Shown: positions 23,244 to 32,139, numbered from the stretch's first letter. The stretch: DNA of 64,000 bases from CAZLAK01 sp964557545 (GCA_964557545.1 CAZLAK010000001.1:1-64000); one strand, 5' to 3'. Notes: generated from the sequence alone by a model not told the origin. Numbers and translations are program-made.

Positions 23244-24059
23244 ATGCGGGCTGATTTGCACATTCATACCACAGCTTCCGACGGAAGTTTTACCCCAAAA
23301 GCTGTTGTAGAAAAAGCTAAAGAAGCTGGAATTACTGCTATAGCCATTACTGACCACGATACAGTTGAAGGCGTGCAGGAGGCAGTGGCAGCTGGGACAA
23401 ATGCCGGGATTGAAGTGCTTCCGGGGATTGAACTGGGTGCAGATTACCAAGGGATAGAGGTTCATATTCTTGGCTACGGTATAGACGTAGAAAATGATGA
23501 ATTATTGGAAAAGCTTTTTTGGTTGCGCAAGGCTAGAATGGAAAGAATTAAAAGGATGGTAGAAAAAGTAAAGGAAATGGGTATTTCTGTGGAAATGGAA
23601 GAGGTCCTAGCTATAGCGGGAATTGGTTCTGTCGGAAGGCCACATCTAGCAAAAGCCATGGTGGACGCAGGAGCAGTTAAGAGCACCGTAGAAGCGTTTG
23701 AAAAGTTTATTGGTGCAGGGAAGCCGGCTTATGTACCGCGTCAAAAATTGAGCCCGGCAGAAGCTATTGAACTTGTGCGCAGTGCAGGTGGCCTGGCGGT
23801 TTTGGCTCATCCCGGCCTCGGTGGTGCTGGGAAACTTTTTTATATGTTAGTTGGAGCCGGACTTGGAGGGGTAGAAGTTTATCACCCGTCCCATAGCAGT
23901 GAGGAGTCTCTTTATTACAGAATTCTAGCTGCCGGTTGGGATTTAGTGGCAACCGGCGGTTCTGATTACCACGGTCCGGGGCATAAATCCGGCTGGAAAA
24001 TAGGTTTAAAAAGTGTTTCTTACGAAGCTGTAAATGAAATAAAGAAGAGAATTGGATGA
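23244..24059 (+). CDS. PHP-domain phosphoesterase (RNase AM / TrpH-like)
   Basis: A 271-residue PHP-fold metal-dependent phosphoesterase. The metal-binding motifs are in order: DLHIHTTASDGSFTP, AITDHDTVEG, LPGIELGADY, VLAHPGLGG and GGSDYHGPGHK. Members (YciV/RNase AM) remove the 3' phosphate from nucleotide 3',5'-bisphosphates and trim RNA 5' ends. ATG 23244 has GGTG upstream. Its stop lies 14 bases before the next start, so it is probably cotranscribed with the aminotransferase; the two activities show no obvious link. Confidence 0.85.
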   Translation: MRADLHIHTTASDGSFTPKAVVEKAKEAGITAIAITDHDTVEGVQEAVAAGTNAGIEVLPGIELGADYQGIEVHILGYGIDVENDELLEKLFWLRKARMERIKRMVEKVKEMGISVEMEEVLAIAGIGSVGRPHLAKAMVDAGAVKSTVEAFEKFIGAGKPAYVPRQKLSPAEAIELVRSAGGLAVLAHPGLGGAGKLFYMLVGAGLGGVEVYHPSHSSEESLYYRILAAGWDLVATGGSDYHGPGHKSGWKIGLKSVSYEAVNEIKKRIG

Positions 24060-24073
24060 GTGGGGAGGACGGC

Positions 24074-25234
24074 ATGAAGAAGTCTGAGCGGTTGTCAAGA
24101 ATATCGTCGGGAATATTCAGCGAGATGGAAGAGCGGAAAAGAGAAGTGCAAAAAAGGGGTTTGGAAGTAATCGACCTCGGTGTGGGGAGTCCCGATTTGC
24201 CCCCTGCCCCCCATATAATTGAGGCTTTGGCTAGGGCAGTAAAAAATCCCCTTAACTACAGGTATCCCATAGTCGGCATGAACCGTCTTTATGAAGCGTT
24301 GGCTGGCTGGTATAAGAAAAGATTTAATGTAGAACTCGATCCATTTGATGAGATTTTGGTTCTAATGGGTTCGCAGGATGGCTTAGCCCATCTAGCTATG
24401 GCCTTTATTGACCCAGGGGATATTGCTCTGGTGCCAGATCCCGGTTACCCGATTTATAGTTTTAGTATAATAATGGCTCAGGGTGAAATTTACCCGCTGC
24501 CCCTGCGGCCTGAAAATGGTTTCTTGCCCGACTTTTCTGAAATACCAGAAGATGTAGCCAAAAGGGCTAAAATGATGTGGCTAAACTACCCAAATAACCC
24601 AGTGGCAGTATCAGCAAATAGAAAATTCTATGAACAAGCTATTGAGTTTGCCAAAAAATACGACATCCTTATTTGTCACGATGTTGCTTATGCAGAACTG
24701 GCCTATGACGGCTTTAAGCCGATGAGCTTTTTGGAAGTGCCGGGTGCTAAGGAAGTAGGGGTAGAGTTTTATTCTCTTTCAAAAACCTATAACATGGCTG
24801 GCTGCAGGATTGGGTTTATTGTCGGGAACAAGGAAGTCGTTGCCAGTTTAGCTATGATCAAGTCAAATATTGATTACGGTGTTTTTTATGCAGTACAGGA
24901 GGCAGGGATAGCTGCTTTAACAGGACCTCAGGATTATGTAAGGGAAACGGCCCGCACATACCAGCGGCGTAGGGACGTACTGTTAGATGGTTTAGCCGCT
25001 TTAGGCTGGAAAATACCTAAGCCCAATGCGTCTATGTTTGTATGGGCTCCCCTTCCTCCGGGTTATAAGTCTTCAAGGGATTTTGTTCTAGAACTCGTAG
25101 AAAAAACGGGGGTAGTAATGATCCCTGGAACTGCATTTGGCAGGCACGGTGAGGGTTATGTAAGAATTGCTCTTGTTAAGGATGAAGATACCTTAGCTAA
25201 AGCAGTAAAAAGAATTGGTGAATTCTTTTTCTGA
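24074..25234 (+). CDS. PLP class I/II aminotransferase, DapL-like
   Basis: A 386-residue fold-type I aminotransferase. It resembles LL-diaminopimelate aminotransferase: LGVGSPDLPPAPHIIEALA, GSQDGLAHLAMAFIDPGD, PDPGYPIYS, LNYPNNPVA and the PLP lysine in SLSKTYNMAGCRIGF. DapL converts tetrahydrodipicolinate directly to LL-diaminopimelate in lysine and cell-wall synthesis, but related enzymes act on other amino acids, so the substrate is open. ATG 24074 is chosen because GGGGAGG (24061-24067) precedes it by 6 bases; ATG 24056 overlaps the upstream stop. Confidence 0.85.
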   Translation: MKKSERLSRISSGIFSEMEERKREVQKRGLEVIDLGVGSPDLPPAPHIIEALARAVKNPLNYRYPIVGMNRLYEALAGWYKKRFNVELDPFDEILVLMGSQDGLAHLAMAFIDPGDIALVPDPGYPIYSFSIIMAQGEIYPLPLRPENGFLPDFSEIPEDVAKRAKMMWLNYPNNPVAVSANRKFYEQAIEFAKKYDILICHDVAYAELAYDGFKPMSFLEVPGAKEVGVEFYSLSKTYNMAGCRIGFIVGNKEVVASLAMIKSNIDYGVFYAVQEAGIAALTGPQDYVRETARTYQRRRDVLLDGLAALGWKIPKPNASMFVWAPLPPGYKSSRDFVLELVEKTGVVMIPGTAFGRHGEGYVRIALVKDEDTLAKAVKRIGEFFF

Positions 25235-25308
25235 TTGACAAGTTATGATTTTGTTTAAGTTATTAAACTCGAAACCAGGTATAAAATTTTTTTGATATTA
25301 ATTTATTT

Positions 25309-25398
25309 TTATCCACAGATTTATGCACATAGTGGCAGCATCTGTTAGTATTAATTTTTCTTGACAAGTACTTTTATTTATCGACAGTATTGTGCAAA
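25309..25398 (+). promoter_or_regulatory. Cluster of DnaA boxes upstream of cobU
   Basis: Two perfect boxes matching TTATNCACA lie in the same direction: TTATCCACA (25309-25317) and TTATGCACA (25321-25329). Two near matches follow: TTATCGACA (25378-25386) and, on the minus strand, TTTTGCACA (25390-25398). The surrounding sequence is AT-rich and gene-free from 25235 to 25517. A weak promoter (TTGACA at 25361-25366 with a poor -10) overlaps the third box. The arrangement suggests a DnaA-binding or titration site. Confidence 0.55.
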
Positions 25399-25517
25399 AG
25401 TAAGTTAGGAGGAGTAAATTAAGTTTTAAAACAGGAGCCCCGGCCGCTTTTAGTGAATAAGCTTGTCCAGCTAAATGACAGAATTATTTGTTTAAAATAA
25501 CAGAGGTGAATAAGCAT

Positions 25518-26147
25518 ATGAAGGGTAAGTTTATCTTTGTTCTCGGCGGCACACGCAGTGGCAAGAGCGAATTTGCAGAAAAAATAGCTGGGGGTATGGG
25601 GCATCCTGTAACATACATAGCAACGGCCGCTATCACTGATGAGGAAATGGCGGTTAGGGTTAACCGGCATAAGGAAAGACGCCCGCATTCCTGGAAGACG
25701 GTTGAGGAACAAAGAGATGTTGTGGCGGTTATTTCTAAGGGTATGCCGGGAGAAACCTTTCTTTTAGATTGTGTTACAGTATGGATTTCTAATCTCTTGT
25801 TTAACGAAAATGAAGTTATTTTTGAAGACATGCTCTATAGTGCTGTTCAAAAGGAGGCGTTTATCTTAGAACAGGCGCAACTCCTCACTCATGCAGCAAG
25901 AAAAGGTATCAATCTTATAGCTGTAGCTGGGGAGGTTGGCCTTGGTGTTGTGCCCGCTGAAACGGTAGGAAGAATTTTTAGAGATGTGGCAGGTAAAGTA
26001 AACCAACTGCTGGCCTCTTCTGCCGATGAGGTATATTTAGTTATTGCAGGTGTTCCCTTAAAAATTAAGCCCAGCGAAAAGTCATTTCGGCAGTTCTTCA
26101 CATGCAAGCGGCGCCGCTTAAAGAGAAGAGGCGTTATTTTTTATTAA
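25518..26147 (+). CDS. cobU: Adenosylcobinamide kinase / phosphate guanylyltransferase
   Basis: CobU phosphorylates adenosylcobinamide and then attaches GMP, the first step of nucleotide-loop assembly in B12. The 209-residue protein starts MKGKFIFVLGGTRSGKSEFA with its P-loop, then YIATAAITDEEM, the RRPHSWKTVEE region around the histidine that takes GMP, and FLLDCVTVWISNLL. ATG 25518 follows AGAGGTGA by 9 bases. It is the first of five genes of the cobalamin operon. No cobalamin riboswitch could be recognised upstream. Confidence 0.93.
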   Translation: MKGKFIFVLGGTRSGKSEFAEKIAGGMGHPVTYIATAAITDEEMAVRVNRHKERRPHSWKTVEEQRDVVAVISKGMPGETFLLDCVTVWISNLLFNENEVIFEDMLYSAVQKEAFILEQAQLLTHAARKGINLIAVAGEVGLGVVPAETVGRIFRDVAGKVNQLLASSADEVYLVIAGVPLKIKPSEKSFRQFFTCKRRRLKRRGVIFY

Positions 26148-26220
26148 AATTCCATTAAACGGTAACGATAATAAGAAATTTTAGATTTAGGTAACCTTGT
26201 TAAGAGAGTGTTTATGATAT

Positions 26221-27195
26221 ATGCCTTCACATGCATGCCAAGCAGGAATACAGATTTTTTTGGCTTACTTAATAGATTTAATAGTTGGTGACCCCCTTTT
26301 TTTACCCCACCCAGTAGTTTTGATAGGGTGGCTTACTAAAAAGACGGAGAATTTTTTTAGGAGCTTTTGCCGGTCTAATTTATCTCTATTTTTTGCGGGC
26401 AAACTTACTGTTATTTGGGTAGTAATGTTTACCTGGACAGTAACTTTTTTGGTTGTCAAGGTTGCTTATTTGGTAAATTTCTGGTTTGGATTCGCACTCT
26501 CTACCTGGCTTATTTCTACTGCTATAGCTGTAAAAGGGCTGGCCGTGGCTGGTAATGAAATACGTTTATTGCTCCAAAGTGGCGACTTGTACAAAGCTCG
26601 CCTAAAAACAGGTTGCATCGTTAGCCGCGATACCTCGCAGCTAGAAGAAAAGGACTTGATTAGAGCAACGGTGGAAACAGTGGCAGAAAATATTGTAGAT
26701 GCAGTTGTTTCTCCTATGTTTTATGCCTTTTTAGGAGGTGCCCCTCTTGCCATGGCTTACCGGGCTGTTAATACGCTGGATTCCATGCTCGGTTACAAAA
26801 ATGAGAAATATCTTTACTTCGGCAGAGTAGCTGCTCGCGTAGATGATGTTGCCAACTTTGTTCCAGCCCGGTTGGCCGGTGTTTTCTTGCTGTTGGCCGC
26901 TTTTGTTTTAAGAATGGATGTCAAAAGAGCTTGGAAGTCTATTTTGCGTGACGCCCGTCATCATCCAAGTCCTAATAGCGGTATTCCGGAAGCGGCAGTT
27001 GCCGGTGCATTGGGCACAAGGCTGGGCGGTGTGAATATTTACGACGGGCAGGAGCATTTCCGCGCGTATATGGGTGATGATGTGTTTCCCCTAAAACCAG
27101 TCCATATTGAAAAAACAGTAAAGTTATTGTATTTATCTTCAGCACTGGCGGCATTGGTCTGTCTTTTTATGCCTTTGATTTTTGAGTTAAATTGA
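26221..27195 (+). CDS. cbiB: Adenosylcobinamide-phosphate synthase
   Basis: CbiB (CobD in some naming) joins aminopropanol phosphate to adenosylcobyric acid in the membrane. The 324-residue protein has four or more hydrophobic helices and the family motifs LIDLIVGDPLFLPHPVVLIG, ETVAENIVDAVVSPMFYAFL, KNEKYLYFGRVAARVDDVAN and RDARHHPSPNSGIPEAAVAG. ATG 26221 has no clear ribosome site; AAGAGAGTG lies 10-18 bases upstream. It sits between cobU and cobS. Confidence 0.93.
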   Translation: MPSHACQAGIQIFLAYLIDLIVGDPLFLPHPVVLIGWLTKKTENFFRSFCRSNLSLFFAGKLTVIWVVMFTWTVTFLVVKVAYLVNFWFGFALSTWLISTAIAVKGLAVAGNEIRLLLQSGDLYKARLKTGCIVSRDTSQLEEKDLIRATVETVAENIVDAVVSPMFYAFLGGAPLAMAYRAVNTLDSMLGYKNEKYLYFGRVAARVDDVANFVPARLAGVFLLLAAFVLRMDVKRAWKSILRDARHHPSPNSGIPEAAVAGALGTRLGGVNIYDGQEHFRAYMGDDVFPLKPVHIEKTVKLLYLSSALAALVCLFMPLIFELN

Positions 27196-27206
27196 GGTAG
27201 TGGAAT

Positions 27207-27983
27207 TTGAAACTGGTTAGCCGTTTTATTTTTGCCGTATCCCACTTAACTAGACTGCCTGTCCCTTTTATAAAGTTCGACCCTGAAGAATTCGGCCGCT
27301 CAACCTCTCTTTTCCCAATAGTGGGTCTTTTATTGGGGAGTATTATAGCCCTATTTAATAAGATTCTACTATTGTTGCCTTCTGAATTAAGAGCATCCAT
27401 ATTTGTCCTTTTAACAGTGATACTTACCGGTGGGATGCACTTAGACGGTTTTATGGACAGCATCGACGGGTTAATGAGTAGCAAATCGAGAGAAAAAAAA
27501 TTGGAAATAATGAGGGACAGCAGGGTTGGTGCCTTGGGTGTGGCCTATGGGGCCTGCCTTCTCCTTTTGAAGTACTCCCTTTTCTTATGTGTTACAAAAA
27601 GCAATTGGTGTACAGAGATACTGATTATAGTGCCGGTTTTTAGCCGCTGGGGAATGAGTTATGCTGTAACAGTCTTTCCCTACGCCCGCAGTGAAGGGCT
27701 GGGCAGTTTGTTTAAAATATATTCTGGTACCAAAGAATTAGTTTTCGCGACAATCATAGCGCTGGCTGTGGCGTACTTTACCGTGGGTGCTTCTGGTTTT
27801 TTACTGCTGGCCATAACAGCCGCAGTAGTCTTTTTTACAGGAAAAAAGATATCTTTTGTTCTGGGCGGCCTTACAGGTGATGTCTACGGTTTTATAAATG
27901 AGCTGTTAGAAGTTTTCCTTTTATTTACAGCTTATGTCTTTGTCCATTACTGGGGTTTATTTTCTAAATATGCATTTCTTTAA
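27207..27983 (+). CDS. cobS: Adenosylcobinamide-GDP ribazoletransferase (cobalamin synthase)
   Basis: CobS joins adenosylcobinamide-GDP to alpha-ribazole, closing the lower loop of B12. The 258-residue membrane protein has GGMHLDGFMDSIDGLMSSKS and REKKLEIMRDSRVGALGV, the family core, and about six hydrophobic helices. The start is TTG 27207 with GAGGTAG upstream, 11 bases after cbiB. The partner CobT, which makes alpha-ribazole phosphate, is not in the window. Confidence 0.93.
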   Translation: MKLVSRFIFAVSHLTRLPVPFIKFDPEEFGRSTSLFPIVGLLLGSIIALFNKILLLLPSELRASIFVLLTVILTGGMHLDGFMDSIDGLMSSKSREKKLEIMRDSRVGALGVAYGACLLLLKYSLFLCVTKSNWCTEILIIVPVFSRWGMSYAVTVFPYARSEGLGSLFKIYSGTKELVFATIIALAVAYFTVGASGFLLLAITAAVVFFTGKKISFVLGGLTGDVYGFINELLEVFLLFTAYVFVHYWGLFSKYAFL

Positions 27984-28003
27984 TAAATAGGGGGATTTTT
28001 AAT

Positions 28004-29101
28004 TTGGTTTTTTTGGCGCGTCCTCACGGCGGCAATTTAGAACAGGCCTCACGGCGGTATAAAAAGCCTAAAGAAGAATTTTTAGATTTCAGTTCCAACA
28101 TAAACCCTCTGGGTCCTTCTCCACTGGCGTTATCTGCAATTTCCAGCAGTCTTCCTGCTATCAAGAACTACCCTGACCCGGATTGTACAGAGTTAAAGTC
28201 TTTGCTTTCTGCGTATCTTGGCTTACGAGAGGAGCACCTTGTCATAGGTAACGGGGCGGCTGAGCTAATATATTCTTTTACTCAAGCAGTTCGCATTAAA
28301 AAAGCTGTTATTCCGGTGCCCACATTCAGTGAGTATGGTCACGCTGTAATGAATTGTGGCGGTGAAGTTTTAGAAATCAACATGCCTGCCGGTAGTGGTT
28401 TTTGCTTGCCAATAGGCAAAGTTATTAACCACCTGGAAGGCGCGGATGCCCTTTTTTTATGTAATCCCAACAACCCAACTGGACGCCTTTTGCCCGGCAG
28501 AGCTGTTAACTATTTAGTCAGAGAAGCTCATTACAAGGGAGTTACAGTAATCATTGATGAAGCCTTTATGGATTTTGTTCCATCTCGCACAAAACATTCG
28601 ATAATGGGGATGGTTGGTAAGTACCCCAATCTAGTTGTTTTGTATTCCATGACTAAATTCTTCGGTATTCCCGGACTGCGTTTGGGGGCAATGGCCGGCC
28701 CGGTAGAACTAATAGAGGCCATTAAGACAGTTAGGGCACCGTGGACAGTGAATATATTGGCTCAAGTGGCTGGAGCTGCCAGTTTAAGAGATACGCGTTA
28801 TATGGAAGAAACAAGACAGCTCGTCATGCGGGAAAAGAAATTTTTGTACAGGCGGTTGTCAAAAATACCTGGGATTAAACCCTTGCCTGCGGCAGCCAAT
28901 TTTATATTAATCGATGTGAAAAAGAGCGGTTTTACTTCCGGTCAAATAACAGATATTTTGGGAAAAAGAGGTATTTTGGTGAGGGATTGCGAGGGTTTTG
29001 CCGGTCTTGACAGTGGAGGGTACATAAGAATAGCCGTAAGAACGAGGGCAGAGAACGAAAAGCTTCTTTATGAATTAAAGAATGCTTTGGAAGGTGAGTA
29101 G
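28004..29101 (+). CDS. cobD: L-threonine-O-3-phosphate decarboxylase
   Basis: CobD is a PLP enzyme of the HisC-like class that decarboxylates threonine phosphate to aminopropanol phosphate for CbiB. The 365-residue protein shows HGGNLEQASRRY, the CobD-typical FSSNINPLGPSP, FLCNPNNPTGRLLP, IDEAFMDFVP and the PLP lysine in YSMTKFFGIPGLRLG. Histidinol-phosphate aminotransferase is a close relative, but the N-terminal signature and its place in the cob operon favour CobD. TTG 28004 is the start, 20 bases after cobS. Confidence 0.9.
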   Translation: MVFLARPHGGNLEQASRRYKKPKEEFLDFSSNINPLGPSPLALSAISSSLPAIKNYPDPDCTELKSLLSAYLGLREEHLVIGNGAAELIYSFTQAVRIKKAVIPVPTFSEYGHAVMNCGGEVLEINMPAGSGFCLPIGKVINHLEGADALFLCNPNNPTGRLLPGRAVNYLVREAHYKGVTVIIDEAFMDFVPSRTKHSIMGMVGKYPNLVVLYSMTKFFGIPGLRLGAMAGPVELIEAIKTVRAPWTVNILAQVAGAASLRDTRYMEETRQLVMREKKFLYRRLSKIPGIKPLPAAANFILIDVKKSGFTSGQITDILGKRGILVRDCEGFAGLDSGGYIRIAVRTRAENEKLLYELKNALEGE

Positions 29102-29103
29102 AG

Positions 29104-29754
29104 GTGAGGTGCCGTTTATTTTTAGTTAGACACGGAGAAACAGAATGGAATGCCCTTACAAAGTTTCAGGGCCATACAGACGTACCGCTTTCACGGAGGG
29201 GGAAACTGCAGGCAAAACTTTTAGGCCAGCGGCTGGCACAAGAAAAGATCACGGCTTTTTATGCTAGTGATTTGAGCAGGGCTTTTGAAACCGCCTCAAT
29301 TATTTCGCAGTACCACGGTAATGGGATAGAAATAGAAAAGGTTGCCGATTTAAGAGAAATAAACTTTGGTATGTGGGAGGGCTTGACGACAAAAGAAATA
29401 AGATCTAACTTTACCAAGGAAATGGAATTATGGTGGAAAAACCCGCTAAATGCGCGCATACCAGGGGGTGAAACGCTTGCTGAGGTTGTGGAGAGAAGCA
29501 GAAGAGCCATTAAGGAGATTATTAGACGTCATGCTGGGGGGAAAATAGTCGTAGTTTCTCATGGAGGAGTTATTAGGTGTATTGTTGGCGATATTCTTGG
29601 TATGGATTTGAACCAGTACTGGCGGTTAAAACTTGACAACGCTTCCCTAACTATTTTAGAGTTCTCTTCTTGGGAAGATGGTATTATATGTCTTTTTAAT
29701 GATTCTTCACACCTCAAATTTCTTCCTTACATAGAAAGTAAATTCCTTTTTTAA
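29104..29754 (+). CDS. cobC: Alpha-ribazole phosphatase-like histidine phosphatase
   Basis: A 216-residue histidine phosphatase with LFLVRHGETEWNAL at the N-terminus, SDLSRAFETASI, LREINFGMWEGLT and VVSHGGVIRCIVG. In this position it should be CobC, which dephosphorylates alpha-ribazole phosphate or adenosylcobalamin phosphate, the last step of loop assembly. Phosphoglycerate-mutase-like family members act on many substrates, so function rests on the operon context. GTG 29104 starts 2 bases after cobD. Confidence 0.85.
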   Translation: MRCRLFLVRHGETEWNALTKFQGHTDVPLSRRGKLQAKLLGQRLAQEKITAFYASDLSRAFETASIISQYHGNGIEIEKVADLREINFGMWEGLTTKEIRSNFTKEMELWWKNPLNARIPGGETLAEVVERSRRAIKEIIRRHAGGKIVVVSHGGVIRCIVGDILGMDLNQYWRLKLDNASLTILEFSSWEDGIICLFNDSSHLKFLPYIESKFLF

Positions 29755-29770
29755 AGGGTAAAAGTTCCTC

Positions 29771-29798
29771 TTTGAATCCCCTCGGGTTGTGATATAAT
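29771..29798 (+). promoter_or_regulatory. Promoter of guaB
   Basis: TTTGAA (29771-29776), a 16-base spacer and TATAAT (29793-29798), 54 bases before the start codon. Confidence 0.65.
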
Positions 29799-29852
29799 AA
29801 GCAAATATAAGTTTGTTTAGAGATCGTTTTGACGGTAAGGGAGGGAAAAGCT

Positions 29853-31316
29853 TTGTGGCCTGAAAAATTTGAAAAATTGGGTTTAACATTTGATGATGTC
29901 ATGATTATTCCCGCTGCATCTGAGGTATTACCGAGGGATGTCGATGTATCTACCAACCTCACGAAAAACATAAAACTCAATATCCCCATTATGAGCGCGG
30001 GTATGGACACAGTTACTGAGTCCCGTATGGCCATCGCTATGGCTAGAGAAGGTGGTATAGGTGTTATTCACAAGAACATGTCTATAGAAAGACAAGCTTT
30101 AGAGGTGGACAGGGTTAAGAGATCTGAGCACGGCATAATATCTGATCCCATATACCTTTCTCCTGACAGCCAGGTTAAGGAAGCGCTAATTCTTATGGAG
30201 AGATACCGGATTTCTGGTGTGCCGATAACTCAGGGGGGAAAGCTTGTCGGTATTTTAACCAATAGAGATTTGCGTTTTGAGCGTGACTTTACTAAAAAGA
30301 TATCCGAGGTAATGACAAAAGACAATTTAATTACGGCGCCTGTAGGCACGACTATTGAAGAAGCTCAGGAAATTTTAAGGCGTTATAAAATCGAAAAGTT
30401 GCCTATTGTCGATGAAGAGTTTAACTTACGCGGCCTCATTACTATTAAAGATATTGAAAAATCGAGGCAGTACCCTAATTCAGCTAAAGACAAGCGAGGG
30501 CGGCTTTTAGTGGCAGCTGCTGTAGGCGTCGGCCCTGATACCATGCACCGTGTTGATGCGCTGGTAAGAGCAAATGTTGATGCCATTGTTGTAGATACTG
30601 CCCACGGCCACTCAAAAAATGTTTTAAACACGGTGGCGAAGATTAAAGAAAAATATTCAGAAGTAGCTGTAATCGCAGGAAATGTCGGGACAAAAGAGGG
30701 GACTAGAGACTTGATCGCTGCCGGAGCGGATGCCGTTAAAGTTGGGATAGGGCCCGGTTCTATATGTACAACTCGTGTTGTCGCAGGGGTTGGTGTGCCG
30801 CAGATAACAGCGGTTTACGACTGTGCAGAGGCGGCTAGTCCGTATAATATTCCCATTATTGCTGATGGCGGGATAAAGTATTCTGGAGACATAACTAAAG
30901 CCATTGCTGCCGGGGCCGATGTAGTTATGCTCGGGAGTGTTCTAGCAGGAACTGAAGAGAGCCCTGGTGATATAGAGATTTTCCAGGGAAGAAGCTATAA
31001 GGTTTACCGTGGAATGGGTTCGCTGGGGGCCATGAAAGAAGGCAGCAAGGACCGCTACTTCCAGGATGTAGAAAGTGAGGATAAATTGGTTCCCGAGGGC
31101 GTTGAGGGCAGAGTGCCTTTTAAGGGCCCGCTTTCAGAAACGATATACCAGTTAATTGGTGGTTTGAGAGCAGGTATGGGTTATGCAGGTGCCCGCAACA
31201 TACATGAACTGAAAACAAAGACAAAATTTATGCGCTGTACTCCTGCTGGCTTGCGGGAAAGTCACCCGCACAGTGTAATGATTACTAAAGAGGCACCTAA
31301 TTACAGTCTCAGTTAA
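29853..31316 (+). CDS. guaB: IMP dehydrogenase
   Basis: GuaB oxidises IMP to XMP, the committed step to guanine nucleotides. The 487-residue protein has the TIM-barrel catalytic domain with a CBS pair inserted at about residues 90-205 (SDPIYLSPDSQVKEALILME). The catalytic loop GPGSICTTRVVAGVGVPQ carries the active cysteine, and YRGMGSLGAM is present. TTG 29853 is chosen because AAGGGAGGG lies just upstream and gives the family N-terminus WPEKFEKLGLTFDDV. It has its own promoter and terminator. Confidence 0.97.
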   Translation: MWPEKFEKLGLTFDDVMIIPAASEVLPRDVDVSTNLTKNIKLNIPIMSAGMDTVTESRMAIAMAREGGIGVIHKNMSIERQALEVDRVKRSEHGIISDPIYLSPDSQVKEALILMERYRISGVPITQGGKLVGILTNRDLRFERDFTKKISEVMTKDNLITAPVGTTIEEAQEILRRYKIEKLPIVDEEFNLRGLITIKDIEKSRQYPNSAKDKRGRLLVAAAVGVGPDTMHRVDALVRANVDAIVVDTAHGHSKNVLNTVAKIKEKYSEVAVIAGNVGTKEGTRDLIAAGADAVKVGIGPGSICTTRVVAGVGVPQITAVYDCAEAASPYNIPIIADGGIKYSGDITKAIAAGADVVMLGSVLAGTEESPGDIEIFQGRSYKVYRGMGSLGAMKEGSKDRYFQDVESEDKLVPEGVEGRVPFKGPLSETIYQLIGGLRAGMGYAGARNIHELKTKTKFMRCTPAGLRESHPHSVMITKEAPNYSLS

Positions 31317-31340
31317 ATTGTATATGGTAGAAAAATGAAG

Positions 31341-31369
31341 GCCTGCAATTTATTATTGCAGGCTTTTTT
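31341..31369 (+). terminator. Terminator of guaB
   Basis: GCCTGCAAT (31341-31349), loop TTATT, ATTGCAGGC (31355-31363), then six Ts. Confidence 0.9.
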
Positions 31370-31399
31370 GTGTGGGTATACGTGTGGGTGTACAAAAAA

Positions 31400-32020
31400 T
31401 TAATTACATTTATTTGCAAAAAGCATTGCTTCAAAAAGGATTAAGTTGCTTTTGGATACATTTCTTCCTGCCCTGGCCATGAGGACATTAGCGGGGTGCT
31501 CAGTTATATCCGGATCGTCGGTAGCTCTTTTTTTAAGGCCAACCAGACCGAAAAACTTTTCTAGCATTTTTTGGTACTCGTATACTGTAAGCCCGCTGCG
31601 GTCCAAATCCCAGTGCCAGCAGAATTCTACAGTTATTACAATATAATCTTCAAGAATAGGATTAGAAAAAGCCTTTTTTAAAAGATTTTTGCCCACACCT
31701 ATCTTGCGCCATGAAGGGCTTACCTCAATAGCCCCCAACTCCAATACTTTCTTATGCTTGCTCCACCTGCTGTAACTATCGGGGTAATGAAAAGTGATGT
31801 AGCCTATAACTTCCAAAGACCTCCTGGCAATATATACCATGCCTTCGGGCAAACAGGCAATTTCCTCTAATGCGGCTTTTTGTTTTTCAGGCGGCCTGAA
31901 GCTATCCAATTCTTTATTTAAATAGAGCTTTTTTAGGTGTTCAACACTAACCGGTCCCTCAATAACGTAGGCAGGAACAGTGAGAATTTGGTGGGCAACT
32001 TCACATGCGGCTACCCCCAT
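31400..32020 (-). CDS. acuA: AcuA-type protein acetyltransferase (GNAT)
   Basis: AcuA acetylates and inactivates acetyl-CoA synthetase in Bacillus. The 206-residue protein follows the Bacillus AcuA sequence closely as I recall it: EGPVSVEHLKKL, FRPPEKQKAALEEIACLPEG, ELGAIEVSPSWRKIGVGKNL (the acetyl-CoA-binding motif) and HPANVLMARAGRNVS. ATG at 32018-32020 is preceded by AGGGGTG and preferred over the start at 32083. It stands alone on the minus strand. A class I HDAC-like deacetylase, the fold of the partner AcuC, is encoded at 51.6 kb. Confidence 0.88.
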   Translation of the reverse strand: MGVAACEVAHQILTVPAYVIEGPVSVEHLKKLYLNKELDSFRPPEKQKAALEEIACLPEGMVYIARRSLEVIGYITFHYPDSYSRWSKHKKVLELGAIEVSPSWRKIGVGKNLLKKAFSNPILEDYIVITVEFCWHWDLDRSGLTVYEYQKMLEKFFGLVGLKKRATDDPDITEHPANVLMARAGRNVSKSNLILFEAMLFANKCN

Positions 32021-32108
32021 AAACTCGCACCCCTTCCCGAGGTTTTCTTTCCCACCGCTTAGCGTACAAATACAACCGCTCAAGCTTAAAATTCTACCAC
32101 TTAAGCTT

Positions 32109-32139
32109 ATTATAAGTTATTTAAGGGGTGGTAAGTCAA
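32109..32139 (-). promoter_or_regulatory. Probable promoter of acuA
   Basis: On the minus strand TTGACT (32134-32139) and TATAAT (32109-32114) are separated by 19 bases, slightly long. The -35 and -10 are embedded in repeats containing AAGCTTA. Confidence 0.5.

Noticed and set aside
25408..25420. GGAGGAG ribosome site in the cobU leader
   Set aside because: No open frame of useful length follows it at normal spacing, and cobU has its own site closer to ATG 25518.
25235..25517. Cobalamin riboswitch upstream of cobU
   Set aside because: No B12-box-like conserved core could be found by eye; only the DnaA boxes and a weak promoter stood out.
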